Of a DNA stretch of 23,097 nucleotides, positions 13,901-19,823 are shown piece after piece. Positions within the stretch are counted from its first letter, which is position 1; every line of letters begins with the position of its first letter. The translations under genes and the position numbers were made by a program. Origin of the DNA: a virus; the IMG/VR virus record IMGVR_UViG_3300009604_000095, positions 1-23,097 of that record, one strand, 5' to 3'. The notes under the pieces were generated by a model. That model searched no databases and was not told where the DNA came from. It worked only from the letters and a program-made list of their open reading frames with translations.

Positions 13901-13920
13901 GATTGGAGAGCAGTACACCG
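13901..13920 (+). repeat. Direct repeat copy 2
   Basis: GATTGGAGAGCAGTACACCG is the second copy of the repeat at 13755-13774. Spaced repeats in a divergent region suggest operator or iteron binding sites for a phage regulator or initiator. Confidence 0.8.
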
Positions 13921-13942
13921 AATAGGGCAAAGAGTTTACATA

Positions 13943-14047
13943 ATGAGTATTATCAGACGTAACGGTCTGCAAGCTCCTGATATGATTGGAATCAAGGGGT
14001 GTTATTGGCAGGGTGTGAATCAAGGCGGAGCATGGTCTCGAGTCTAG
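13943..14047 (+). CDS. Possible 34-residue ORF in the control region (doubtful)
   Basis: ATG 13943 begins a short frame (MSIIRRNGLQAPDMIGIKGC and so on, ending GGAWSRV). It lacks a good SD and the shared leader element that precedes every downstream gene. The same DNA holds inverted repeats (CAGAC 13954-13958 with GTCTG 13965-13969; TATCAG 13951-13956 with CTGATA 13977-13982), so it may be a structured non-coding segment. Confidence 0.2.
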   Translation: MSIIRRNGLQAPDMIGIKGCYWQGVNQGGAWSRV

Positions 14048-14058
14048 GAGCACAGTAA

Positions 14059-14106
14059 AGACCCCTTCGCAGACCCCTTCGCAGACCCCTGAAAAGACCC
14101 CGAAAA
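14059..14106. repeat. Four-unit 12-bp tandem repeat (AGACCCC-N5)
   Basis: Units at 14059, 14071, 14083 and 14095 each begin AGACCCC. The first two are identical (AGACCCCTTCGC); the last two end TGAAA and GAAAA. The regular one-turn-plus spacing is iteron-like. Confidence 0.85.
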
Positions 14107-14359
14107 CAGCCCGGCAGCCTGGCCTAGCGCGCGTGCAGCTCGCGCATGTAGGCGTCCAAGGTGCCGTTTTGCGCTTTTTTGGGGAGCGCCAAACCTTCCA
14201 AAATCCCTCAAATCAAACCCACCCAAAACGCCCTAGAATCACCAAACAACCCAACTCCACAGATTTATTTTGCTCTGCTGAAACGTACACTGCGCCGCAT
14301 TGTGAAAAAAAGATGAAGAAATACCGACACTAATATTAATATGTTGCTACCTTGTGGTT

Positions 14360-14395
14360 GAGCCCAGAGCGTTTCTGGTCTCGAACAACGGGAGA
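14360..14395 (+). promoter_or_regulatory. Leader element 1: hairpin plus CAACGGGAGA
   Basis: The hairpin GAG-C-CCAGA / TCTGG-T-CTC (14360-14382, loop GCGTT) ends three bases before CAACGGGAGA (14386-14395). The start ATG is at 14400. The GGGAG core is the ribosome-binding site; the invariant flanks go beyond an ordinary SD. Confidence 0.8.
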
Positions 14396-14399
14396 CAAA

Positions 14400-14651
14400 A
14401 TGAAGCCGGGACAAGCAGTGCTATTCCACGCAAGAAAACTAGGATTCAATGAAGACGAGAAACCCCACAGCGACAATGGGAAGGTCGGTATCATCATCAG
14501 GAAAACAACCACGGAAGATACCCACAACGGTTACCACTTCACGGCTGGAGCGCAGGATGTCCAAACTTGTGTCGGTCGGTATCTGGTAGATATTGACGGA
14601 AAGGAGCGCCACGTTTGGGAAGGATACCTGTTCCCGTTCGTGAGCCGATAG
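14400..14651 (+). CDS. Small protein, first gene of the leader-element cassette, unknown function
   Basis: This 83-residue protein starts at ATG 14400, fixed by the shared CAACGGGAGA leader; an in-frame upstream start at 14352 lies before the leader hairpin and is rejected. The sequence begins KPGQAVLFHARKLGFNEDEK, then GKVGIIIRKTTTEDTHNGYHF, GRYLVDIDGKERHVWEGYLF. The 'G..VLF....GKVG.I......Y.V.i.G.....' pattern suggests a small SH3/KOW-like beta barrel, similar in style to part of the protein at 15938-16459. No named family is recognised. Confidence 0.75.
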   Translation: MKPGQAVLFHARKLGFNEDEKPHSDNGKVGIIIRKTTTEDTHNGYHFTAGAQDVQTCVGRYLVDIDGKERHVWEGYLFPFVSR

Positions 14652-14656
14652 CACAG

Positions 14657-14692
14657 CAAATCCGGGGGGATTTGAACCACTACAACGGGAGA
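14657..14692 (+). promoter_or_regulatory. Leader element 2: G-loop hairpin plus CAACGGGAGA
   Basis: CAAATCC (14657-14663) pairs perfectly with GGATTTG (14668-14674) around the loop GGGG. CAACGGGAGA follows at 14683-14692, and the start codon is at 14700. Confidence 0.85.
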
Positions 14693-14699
14693 AAACAAG

Positions 14700-15575
14700 A
14701 TGAACGACCGAGGACAAATCAAGCAAATCAAGCAGAGTGTCTGGAGCGTGACGATGCCCGCTGGGGTTAGGCGTCGCCGATACTCCGAGACCTTTACTTT
14801 CAACTTCGCTCGGCTCTGCTTGGCAACGTGCGCTCTCTTCGTCTCCGCTGGCAATTCCAAGATGAAGAAGACAGCCAAAAAGCTGGCGAAGCTGTGGAGC
14901 CATCCGGTCCGAATGGTCAGCTTCAACATTCCCGCCCTACTCGCTTGTCCCTTCGCCGATGCATGCATCAAATTTTGCTACGCTCTGATGGGTCGCTTTG
15001 CCATGAGGGACGCTCAAAAGGTCCGTGCTGGCAATCTGGCAATGCTCCGAGAGTTGTACAACCGAGGCGGAGTCGACCTAGTCGCTCAAACCATCGCGAA
15101 TTCTCTCTGGCCGGACATGCGACGCAGCCTGAAAAAAGGCCAGCGTCTGGTCATCCGAGTGCATGATAGCGGCGACTTCTTCTCACTCTGGTATGCACAA
15201 GCATGGGCTGACGCCTATCGCCTAATCTGTGCCCGCTGGGTTGCCGAAGGTGGAAGCGCTGACATGCTTCCATTGCCCTACGCTTACACTAAGGCACTCA
15301 AGCACTTCGCAGCTGTGGACTTCGGATTCCCTGTCACGCAGTCAGTCGGTGGAATCGCAGACGGGGCGATTGACTACACGGAGAGTCACTCGGTGGTTTT
15401 CGGAACTGTCGAGGAGTGCGAGGCGGCGGGCTACGTCAACGGGACCGATAGCGATATCCCTGCCATCCTTGGAGAGACCAAAATCGGCCTCATCTATCAC
15501 GGGAACGAAGCGAAGGTAGAAGACGTCAGAGAGCACCTTAGAAGCGCTCCACGGGCTCTGCCGATGGCTGCGTAG
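14700..15575 (+). CDS. GP88-family phage protein
   Basis: This 291-residue protein matches my recollection of the phage 'gene product 88' family, first named in mycobacteriophages. Its molecular activity is not established. Diagnostic parts are FNIPALLACPFADACIKFCYA with Cys83, Cys89 and Cys93 (C-x5-C-x3-C), and RVHDSGDFFSLWYAQAW near residues 153-169. Family members generally show 'C......C...CYA' followed by 'R.H.SGDF.S..Y...W'. The three closely spaced cysteines recall a metal or iron-sulfur site, which would be a prediction only. The start at 14700 is set by the shared leader element. There is no membrane segment. Confidence 0.85.
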   Translation: MNDRGQIKQIKQSVWSVTMPAGVRRRRYSETFTFNFARLCLATCALFVSAGNSKMKKTAKKLAKLWSHPVRMVSFNIPALLACPFADACIKFCYALMGRFAMRDAQKVRAGNLAMLRELYNRGGVDLVAQTIANSLWPDMRRSLKKGQRLVIRVHDSGDFFSLWYAQAWADAYRLICARWVAEGGSADMLPLPYAYTKALKHFAAVDFGFPVTQSVGGIADGAIDYTESHSVVFGTVEECEAAGYVNGTDSDIPAILGETKIGLIYHGNEAKVEDVREHLRSAPRALPMAA

Positions 15576-15585
15576 GGGTAGGGCT

Positions 15586-15619
15586 CACAGGGGGGTCTGT
15601 GGACACTAACAACGGGAGA
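15586..15619 (+). promoter_or_regulatory. Leader element 3: G-loop hairpin plus CAACGGGAGA
   Basis: CACAG (15586-15590) pairs with CTGTG (15597-15601) around the loop GGGGGT. CAACGGGAGA lies at 15610-15619, with ATG at 15624. Confidence 0.85.
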
Positions 15620-15623
15620 TAGG

Positions 15624-15884
15624 ATGCGATTTTTAACTGTGCTTTGTGTGCTCTTTGTGCTGGCAGGGTCTGCGATGGCTGGCGAGTGTGATGGGATGGT
15701 GATTGTCGAACGGGTGGAAGGGGAGTTTGCTGTGTTGGAAGGCGGGGGCGAATTGTGGGTGCAACGGATGACAGGCGAGCGGCAAGACCAGTGGGTGGAA
15801 GGGACGGTGGTGAGCGGGGACAAGCAGTGCGGGGTTCAACTCAGGCTGGAGGTGTCAAGGTTGCTCGAACGGTTGGACAAATAG
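15624..15884 (+). CDS. Small secreted protein, DUF3006-like
   Basis: This 86-residue protein starts at ATG 15624. The N-terminus MRFLTVLCVLFVLAGSAMAG is a clear Sec signal peptide with a likely AMA cleavage site. The mature part VIVERVEGEFAVLEGGGELWVQR resembles the DUF3006 pattern 'v.DRiEgd.AVlE'. QWVEGTVV and a C-terminal helix follow. Two cysteines (CDG and QCG) in the mature part could form a disulfide. Export of a small phage protein suggests an envelope role, such as modifying the surface, but this is inference. The family match is by eye. Confidence 0.75.
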   Translation: MRFLTVLCVLFVLAGSAMAGECDGMVIVERVEGEFAVLEGGGELWVQRMTGERQDQWVEGTVVSGDKQCGVQLRLEVSRLLERLDK

Positions 15885-15899
15885 GGTCCACGGGGGGCA

Positions 15900-15933
15900 T
15901 GAAATCAGGAGCTTTCACTTTTACAACGGGAGA
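15900..15933 (+). promoter_or_regulatory. Leader element 4: weak hairpin plus CAACGGGAGA
   Basis: A GGGGGG run (15892-15897) is followed by TGAAA (15900-15904) pairing with TTTCA (15913-15917), then CAACGGGAGA (15924-15933) and ATG 15938. The stem here is shorter than in elements 1-3. Confidence 0.75.
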
Positions 15934-15937
15934 TAAC

Positions 15938-16459
15938 ATGAACAATTTGCCATCGCACGCACTCGAAACCTTGAACACTCTCATCACGTACCATGACAGG
16001 AACGCAGAGCATGGCAGGACGGTAGCGGAAGCGCTTGAAATCCTGCGGGCAATCCTGGGTGGGAACATCCTGCCCGAACTGCCCGCCGAGAGAGCAGACC
16101 ATGTCGCCATAGGGCAAGCGGATTTGTATGACGCAGCAGATGCGGCGCGGGCAGAGGCGGCGCCTACCTCGCACCGGTTCAAGGTGGGGGACCGGGTTGT
16201 ACTCCGGCGGGACGTGGAGCGATACCCGAACGCGACGATCGCCAAGGGTTCAACCGGTACGGTCATCAGCACGCCCAGCTACCTATCAGTCCACCTAGAC
16301 GACAAGGTTGAAGGACTTAATCACGGTTGGCTTGTCAAGCACACCGCAGGGGACCACCCTTGCCCGGCGCATACTGGGCTTCAAAGGGGACACGCCCTAG
16401 TCTGGAGTGAAGAGCACTACAAAGACCTACAGCGCGACCTGACTGCTACCACCAGCTAG
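15938..16459 (+). CDS. Protein with C-terminal SH3/KOW-like segment, unknown function
   Basis: This 173-residue protein starts at ATG 15938, fixed by the shared leader. The N-terminal half is helical (HALETLNTLITYHDRNAEHGRTVAEALEILRAIL). A charged linker follows, then a beta region HRFKVGDRVVLRRDVERYPNATIAKGSTGTVISTPSYLSVHLDD. Its 'F..GD.V.......ipkGs.GtV......v.V..D' pattern is typical of small SH3-like barrels. A Cys/His-containing tail (DHPCPAHTGLQRGHALVW) ends the protein. I do not recognise the family or role. Confidence 0.78.
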   Translation: MNNLPSHALETLNTLITYHDRNAEHGRTVAEALEILRAILGGNILPELPAERADHVAIGQADLYDAADAARAEAAPTSHRFKVGDRVVLRRDVERYPNATIAKGSTGTVISTPSYLSVHLDDKVEGLNHGWLVKHTAGDHPCPAHTGLQRGHALVWSEEHYKDLQRDLTATTS

Positions 16460-16470
16460 GGCAACAATTC

Positions 16471-16497
16471 AGGGGGGTTAACTATGACAACGGGAGA
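16471..16497 (+). promoter_or_regulatory. Leader element 5: G-run plus CAACGGGAGA
   Basis: A run of six G (16472-16477) is followed by TTAACTATGA and CAACGGGAGA (16488-16497); the start ATG is at 16502. No strong hairpin is seen. An in-frame ATG at 16484 lies inside the element and is not the likely start. Confidence 0.75.
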
Positions 16498-16501
16498 CGA
16501 T

Positions 16502-17047
16502 ATGAACGATTGGAAATTCGAGAATCAGACGAGTGGCAACGCTGTCCGGGTCAACGCCGGTCTCGGCAACACAGCATGGTCTCGGGTGCTGTCCGATGGT
16601 CGCACGGCATGGCTGACGGACCCGGAGACCGGGCAGGCACCGACAGACCCTGAGTGTGTGAGGCTGCACGTCTACCCCGCTGACGGGGTGCGAGACCCTG
16701 TGCTGGTGGGTCTGATGCCGCTGTCGGTGGCGTTCCTCAGGGTGGAGGGGCTGGTGGTGGATGAGCCGTGGATTGCTGGTCCGCATCTCTGCACGGGACA
16801 GAGCGAGAACAATCGGTGGTTCTGGTTCTCCGGCGAGATGCCAACTGACTTGACAGCCAGAGAGGAGGCAATCCTCGACAGGATTACAGACCTCTTTGCC
16901 GAGGGCTGCTCTTGGCAGGAAGGGGTTCGGCCCGAGGTGCATGAGGGGACAGGCAGCGTTGACATGGCTGGGTGGCCTGATGGTGTCGCCTTCGGCCCGT
17001 GGTTCGCTGCGCTGATGCAGCGGGAGGGGGTGCAAGTCTACGATTGA
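16502..17047 (+). CDS. Phage accessory protein of unknown function
   Basis: This 181-residue acidic protein starts at ATG 16502, fixed by comparison with the other leader elements. It is beta-rich at first (NAVRVNAGLGNTAWSRVLSDGRTAWLTD, RLHVYPADGVRDPVLVGLMPLSVAFLRVEGLVV). A helical segment follows (TAREEAILDRITDLFAEGC) and then a Trp/Gly-rich end. No motif I can name and no membrane segment. It is part of the same transcriptional set as its neighbours. Confidence 0.75.
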   Translation: MNDWKFENQTSGNAVRVNAGLGNTAWSRVLSDGRTAWLTDPETGQAPTDPECVRLHVYPADGVRDPVLVGLMPLSVAFLRVEGLVVDEPWIAGPHLCTGQSENNRWFWFSGEMPTDLTAREEAILDRITDLFAEGCSWQEGVRPEVHEGTGSVDMAGWPDGVAFGPWFAALMQREGVQVYD

Positions 17048-17048
17048 G

Positions 17049-17084
17049 GCAGGTGAGGGGGGGGTTAACCACTGCAACGGGAGA
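17049..17084 (+). promoter_or_regulatory. Leader element 6: G-run hairpin plus CAACGGGAGA
   Basis: GCA(g)GTG (17049-17055) pairs with CACTGC (17070-17075) around a loop holding eight G. CAACGGGAGA is at 17075-17084 and ATG at 17089. Confidence 0.75.
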
Positions 17085-17088
17085 CAAG

Positions 17089-17391
17089 ATGGAAAGCATG
17101 ACGATTTTTGTGGAGTACATGGCGTGCTTGGGTTGCTGGATGGTGTCCGGTCTGGTTGACGGGGACACCGAGGCCGAGCCCTTTGATACGCTGGACTTTG
17201 ACAACAAAGAGGATGCGATTGCATACGCTTCGGAGACTCGCGACGGTTGCCTTGACCGCTACGAGGTGACCCTGCTGGTGGGTGGCAACGAACGCAAACC
17301 AGCGCGCCGCCGGCCTGAGCCTACCATCTACGAGCAGCACAGTTGCGACCGTGATTTGGAGAACGCGCTTGACGCAGAGGAGTGGCAGTAG
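17089..17391 (+). CDS. Small acidic protein of unknown function
   Basis: This 100-residue protein starts at ATG 17089. It begins ESMTIFVEYMACLGCWMVSG with a CLGC (CxxC) pair, then an acidic stretch (DTLDFDNKEDAIAYASETRDG) and a beta strand (YEVTLLVGG). A basic linker (RKPARRRPEP) and an acidic end follow. The first 65 residues look like one small alpha/beta domain of the type 'y.v......F....eAi.yA.......Y.V.l'. No family is recognised. It immediately precedes the methyltransferase and shares the same leader. Confidence 0.72.
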   Translation: MESMTIFVEYMACLGCWMVSGLVDGDTEAEPFDTLDFDNKEDAIAYASETRDGCLDRYEVTLLVGGNERKPARRRPEPTIYEQHSCDRDLENALDAEEWQ

Positions 17392-17400
17392 GGGTTCGCA

Positions 17401-17425
17401 GGGGGCAACAACCAACAACGGGAGA
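17401..17425 (+). promoter_or_regulatory. Leader element 7: G-run plus CAACGGGAGA
   Basis: Five G (17401-17405) sit in the loop of a weak GGTT/AACC stem. CAACGGGAGA follows at 17416-17425, with ATG at 17433 (or 17436). Confidence 0.7.
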
Positions 17426-17432
17426 CGGTACC

Positions 17433-18674
17433 ATGATGAAAATCGGAAGCATGTTCAGCGGGATAGGCGGCCTCGACCTGGCAGCAGAGCGGGCCTTTGA
17501 TGGTGAGCTGGCGTGGGCTGTGGAGCGTGAGCCCCACTGCGTCAAGGTGCTCCGGCGGCACTGGCCCGAGGCGCAGGTGGTGGAGGACGACGTGCAGCAG
17601 GTGGACCCGTCCAAGCTGTCGCCGGTCTCCGTCCTGACAGGTGGTTTTCCGTGTACTGACCTCTCGGTGGCTGGCAAGCGGGCAGGGCTCGACGGTGAGC
17701 ACAGCGGGCTCTACTCGGAGGTGCTGCGGTTTGCTGGGGTGCTCAAGCCTGAGTGGCTGGTGTTGGAGAACGTGATTGGGGTGCTCAAGTACCGGGAGCG
17801 CATCGAGGCTGACCTGTCCCAACTAGGCTACGGGTCGGCGTGGGTGCAGCGTGCGGCCTCGGACGTGGGTGCCCCTCACTGGCGGCGGCGGGTGTTCATC
17901 ATCTGCAAGCGGGGAGGTGAGCACCTCGGGGTCATCAATAAGCACGGCAAAATCCCCGGTGGATTCTGGCCCACTGCGGTGGCTGACGGGGACCGGGTTG
18001 CGATGTTCAAGCAGGGCGGCGAGCCTCTCGGGCGTGCTGTCCGCTGGCCGGAGGGCAGCAGGTGGCCCACTGCCACCGCTCGCGATTGGAAGAGCGGTAG
18101 CGCCAGCGCTGCGACCATGCAGAGGAACTCTCGACCGCTGGCCGAGGTTGTCCGCTGGCCCACGGCAGTGGCTGGTGATGCCAAGGCATGTGGTAGTCGC
18201 AACACCCCAGGGTCGAAGGCTCACAAGGGCGTCACGCTGACGGATGCAACACGAGGCGACGGTGGCACGGGTCGGCTCGGCAAACGTCGCCCAGGCAGGC
18301 TCAATGCCGACTGGGTGGAGACCCTGATGGGGTTCCCGATTGGCTGGACCCTGCCAGAGGGGCGCAACACCCACGCCAAGATGGGCGCCGGAGGCTGGAC
18401 AAAGTTTCCCAGCCGCTGGCCTGCTGGCAGGGGTGAAGAGCAGCACGGGTGGGAGCCTCCGCGCCTGCTGGAGGGCAAACCTGTGAAGGGGCGACCGGCG
18501 AGGCTGAGGGCTCTCGGCAACGCAGTGGTGCCAAAGCAGGGGTTCGTCGCCATCGTGGATGCCCTGGCTGCCATCGAGCGGGCAGAGTTGGGGGAAGAGG
18601 GGGTGCAGCGGGAGCTGGACGACTTCATCGGGCGCCAGATGCACCTCGACCTGGGGTTCTTCGAGCGCAATTAG
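17433..18674 (+). CDS. C5 cytosine-specific DNA methyltransferase (phage Dcm-type)
   Basis: This 413-residue enzyme transfers a methyl group from S-adenosylmethionine to cytosine C5, probably protecting phage DNA from host restriction. Motif I is MFSGIGGLDLAAE (residues 7-19), motif IV GGFPCTDLS with catalytic Cys74, motif VI ENV (112-114), motif VIII VQRAASDVGAPHWRRRVF (138-155) and motif X LGNAVVP (361-367). The target-recognition region holds three WPTA repeats (FWPTAVADGDR, RWPTATARDWK, RWPTAVAGDAK), as often seen in phage Dcm-like enzymes. RLNADWVETLMGFPIGWT precedes motif X. It looks complete and active. No restriction nuclease lies beside it, so it is an orphan methylase. Confidence 0.95.
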   Translation: MMKIGSMFSGIGGLDLAAERAFDGELAWAVEREPHCVKVLRRHWPEAQVVEDDVQQVDPSKLSPVSVLTGGFPCTDLSVAGKRAGLDGEHSGLYSEVLRFAGVLKPEWLVLENVIGVLKYRERIEADLSQLGYGSAWVQRAASDVGAPHWRRRVFIICKRGGEHLGVINKHGKIPGGFWPTAVADGDRVAMFKQGGEPLGRAVRWPEGSRWPTATARDWKSGSASAATMQRNSRPLAEVVRWPTAVAGDAKACGSRNTPGSKAHKGVTLTDATRGDGGTGRLGKRRPGRLNADWVETLMGFPIGWTLPEGRNTHAKMGAGGWTKFPSRWPAGRGEEQHGWEPPRLLEGKPVKGRPARLRALGNAVVPKQGFVAIVDALAAIERAELGEEGVQRELDDFIGRQMHLDLGFFERN

Positions 18675-18707
18675 GTACTAGTGGTGTGTGTGTGTTAACA
18701 GTGACAA

Positions 18708-18717
18708 CAACGGGAGA
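18708..18717 (+). promoter_or_regulatory. Leader element 8: CAACGGGAGA
   Basis: CAACGGGAGA sits four bases before ATG 18722. It is preceded by a GT repeat (18680-18696) rather than a G-run; no strong hairpin. Confidence 0.75.
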
Positions 18718-18721
18718 TGCT

Positions 18722-19297
18722 ATGTCTGGTCGCGATTATCCACAGCTACGAATTGTGCCCGTCACTTTCAACGCGGCGTGCGCCTATATTGAGAGCACGC
18801 ATCGTCACCACCAACCACCAAGGGGGTACAGGTTCGCACTCGGGGTGGCCGATAAGGGGGGGGTGTTGCGCGGCGTGCTGGTTGCCTCACGCCCAGTTGC
18901 TCGGGTGTTGGATGACGGCTGGACTTGTGAAGTGTCCAGGGTCGCCACTGATGGTGCCAAAAATGCCCGCTCCATGCTCTATGGGGCCGCAGCACGGGTG
19001 GCAAAGGCGATGGGCTTTGCGAGGATAATAACTTACACCCTACACACGGAACCAGGCACCAGCCTGCGCGCCGCTGGGTGGACAAACGATCATCGCACAA
19101 GAGGTAGCGAGGGCTGGAGAAACAGACCGGGGTTTAACCGCTCCTCGTTCCCAACCACCGACAAGAACAGGTGGGTGCGAGTGTTCATGGATACACCACC
19201 AGAGCCTCCACCCACTTGCGCACCACCAGCCCCTAACGGACAGCTCGCACTCTTTAACTCAGCGGGACAAGGCTCTGCCGAGGAGGTGACATCGTGA
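18722..19297 (+). CDS. GNAT-like phage protein (XF1762-type)
   Basis: This 191-residue protein starts at ATG 18722, set by the last leader element. The pattern FNAACAYIESTHRHHQPPRGYRFALGVADKGGVLRGVLVASRPVARVLDDG, then CEVSRVATDGAKNARSMLYGAAARVAKAMGFARIITYTL and GTSLRAAGW, matches a phage/prophage family I recall as XF1762-like and related to GNAT acetyltransferases. The 'R..tdg.KNA.S.LYgAAar.A.a.G....iTYTL..E.G.SLraaGW' core fits the acyl-CoA-binding region of that fold. The substrate is unknown. A Pro-rich tail follows. The gene ends in GTGA overlap with the next gene. Confidence 0.85.
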   Translation: MSGRDYPQLRIVPVTFNAACAYIESTHRHHQPPRGYRFALGVADKGGVLRGVLVASRPVARVLDDGWTCEVSRVATDGAKNARSMLYGAAARVAKAMGFARIITYTLHTEPGTSLRAAGWTNDHRTRGSEGWRNRPGFNRSSFPTTDKNRWVRVFMDTPPEPPPTCAPPAPNGQLALFNSAGQGSAEEVTS

Positions 19298-19557
19298 GCA
19301 GATGGAAGACGACGTGGCTGCTAGTGCCAGGGGTGGGGCGCCATGGGACGGCTGCCATGGACCTGTGCAGGGCAGGGGGCAGCTACCTGGGGGCAAACAA
19401 GTACGTGCGGTGTCCTGGCGCTCGCGTGCTTGCGGATGTGGTGGCTGTGCTAGATGCAGCCGGTCTGGAATACCAGGAAGTGGACAAACCTGCGATGCCG
19501 AGGCTCACCAAAGAGAAAGCCTACGTCGTCGCGCAAAGTTGGGAGGTGATACTGTGA
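19294..19557 (+). CDS. Small protein of unknown function (GTG start)
   Basis: This 87-residue protein starts at GTG 19294, which overlaps the previous stop (GTGA), with GAGGAGGTG upstream. It has a basic N-terminus (SRWKTTWLLVPGVGRHG), Gly-rich middle, a Cys pair, and the helical segment ARVLADVVAVLDAAGLEYQE. The C-terminus is Lys-containing and aromatic. No family is recognised. From here on, genes are joined by translational overlaps, not by the leader element. Confidence 0.7.
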   Translation: MSRWKTTWLLVPGVGRHGTAAMDLCRAGGSYLGANKYVRCPGARVLADVVAVLDAAGLEYQEVDKPAMPRLTKEKAYVVAQSWEVIL

Positions 19558-19823
19558 GAAAGAAGAAGAGCAACACACTTGGACGAACGGACGTGACGGG
19601 AGCCCAGTTCAGGTACTTTCGAGAGAACGTGCTGGACATGACAAGAGAGAAGGTTGCGGTCGCATTGGGCATGTCTGTGCAGAGCATTATCACGGCAGAA
19701 CAACGGGGTCGAGGGTACATCCAGTCAAGCCTCGCCATTCGCATCACCAACGGGGAGAAGAGGGACGTCACCATCCGCGTGGAGTGCAACCTCGACCCTG
19801 ATAGAATGGGGGACGTTGAATGA
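19554..19823 (+). CDS. Small HTH (XRE-like) protein
   Basis: This 89-residue protein starts at GTG 19554, overlapping the preceding stop (GTGA) with GGGAGGTG upstream. The segment GAQFRYFRENVLDMTREKVAVALGMSVQSIITAEQRGRGYIQSSLAIRITNGEK follows the XRE pattern: 'lt.e.vA..lGmS.qsI...E.......'. The N-terminus is a basic KKKSN stretch. It is probably a DNA-binding regulator controlling the cassette or the downstream genes. Its own operator is not visible. Confidence 0.78.
   Translation: MRKKKSNTLGRTDVTGAQFRYFRENVLDMTREKVAVALGMSVQSIITAEQRGRGYIQSSLAIRITNGEKRDVTIRVECNLDPDRMGDVE

Larger units (their letters stand above)
13480..14399. other. Gene-poor divergent control region with several repeat families (candidate origin)
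   Basis: About 0.9 kb lies between the leftward block (from 13479) and the rightward cassette (from 14400). No gene is well supported here. It contains, in order: a degenerate GTAAG array; an alternating purine/pyrimidine tract; two near-perfect 20-bp direct repeats with a third partial copy; small inverted repeats; a four-unit 12-bp tandem repeat; and an AT-rich end with the palindrome ATATTAATAT (14332-14341). Such clustering next to divergent transcription is typical of phage origins or regulatory switches, but neither is demonstrated. Confidence 0.6.

Noticed and set aside
13604-13940. Plus-strand frame through the CA/CG tract and direct repeats
   Set aside because: Low-complexity translation of repeats, no SD and no leader element; only its last 34 codons (from 13943) are listed, as a doubtful ORF.
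14160-14185. Inverted repeat GCGCT/AGCGC followed by a T-run, read as a terminator
   Set aside because: The T-run is in the loop, not after the stem, and no gene ends upstream on that strand, so a terminator is not supported.
16484-16501. In-frame upstream ATG of the 16502 gene
   Set aside because: It lies before the CAACGGGAGA element, which in all other copies directly precedes the start, so 16502 is preferred.
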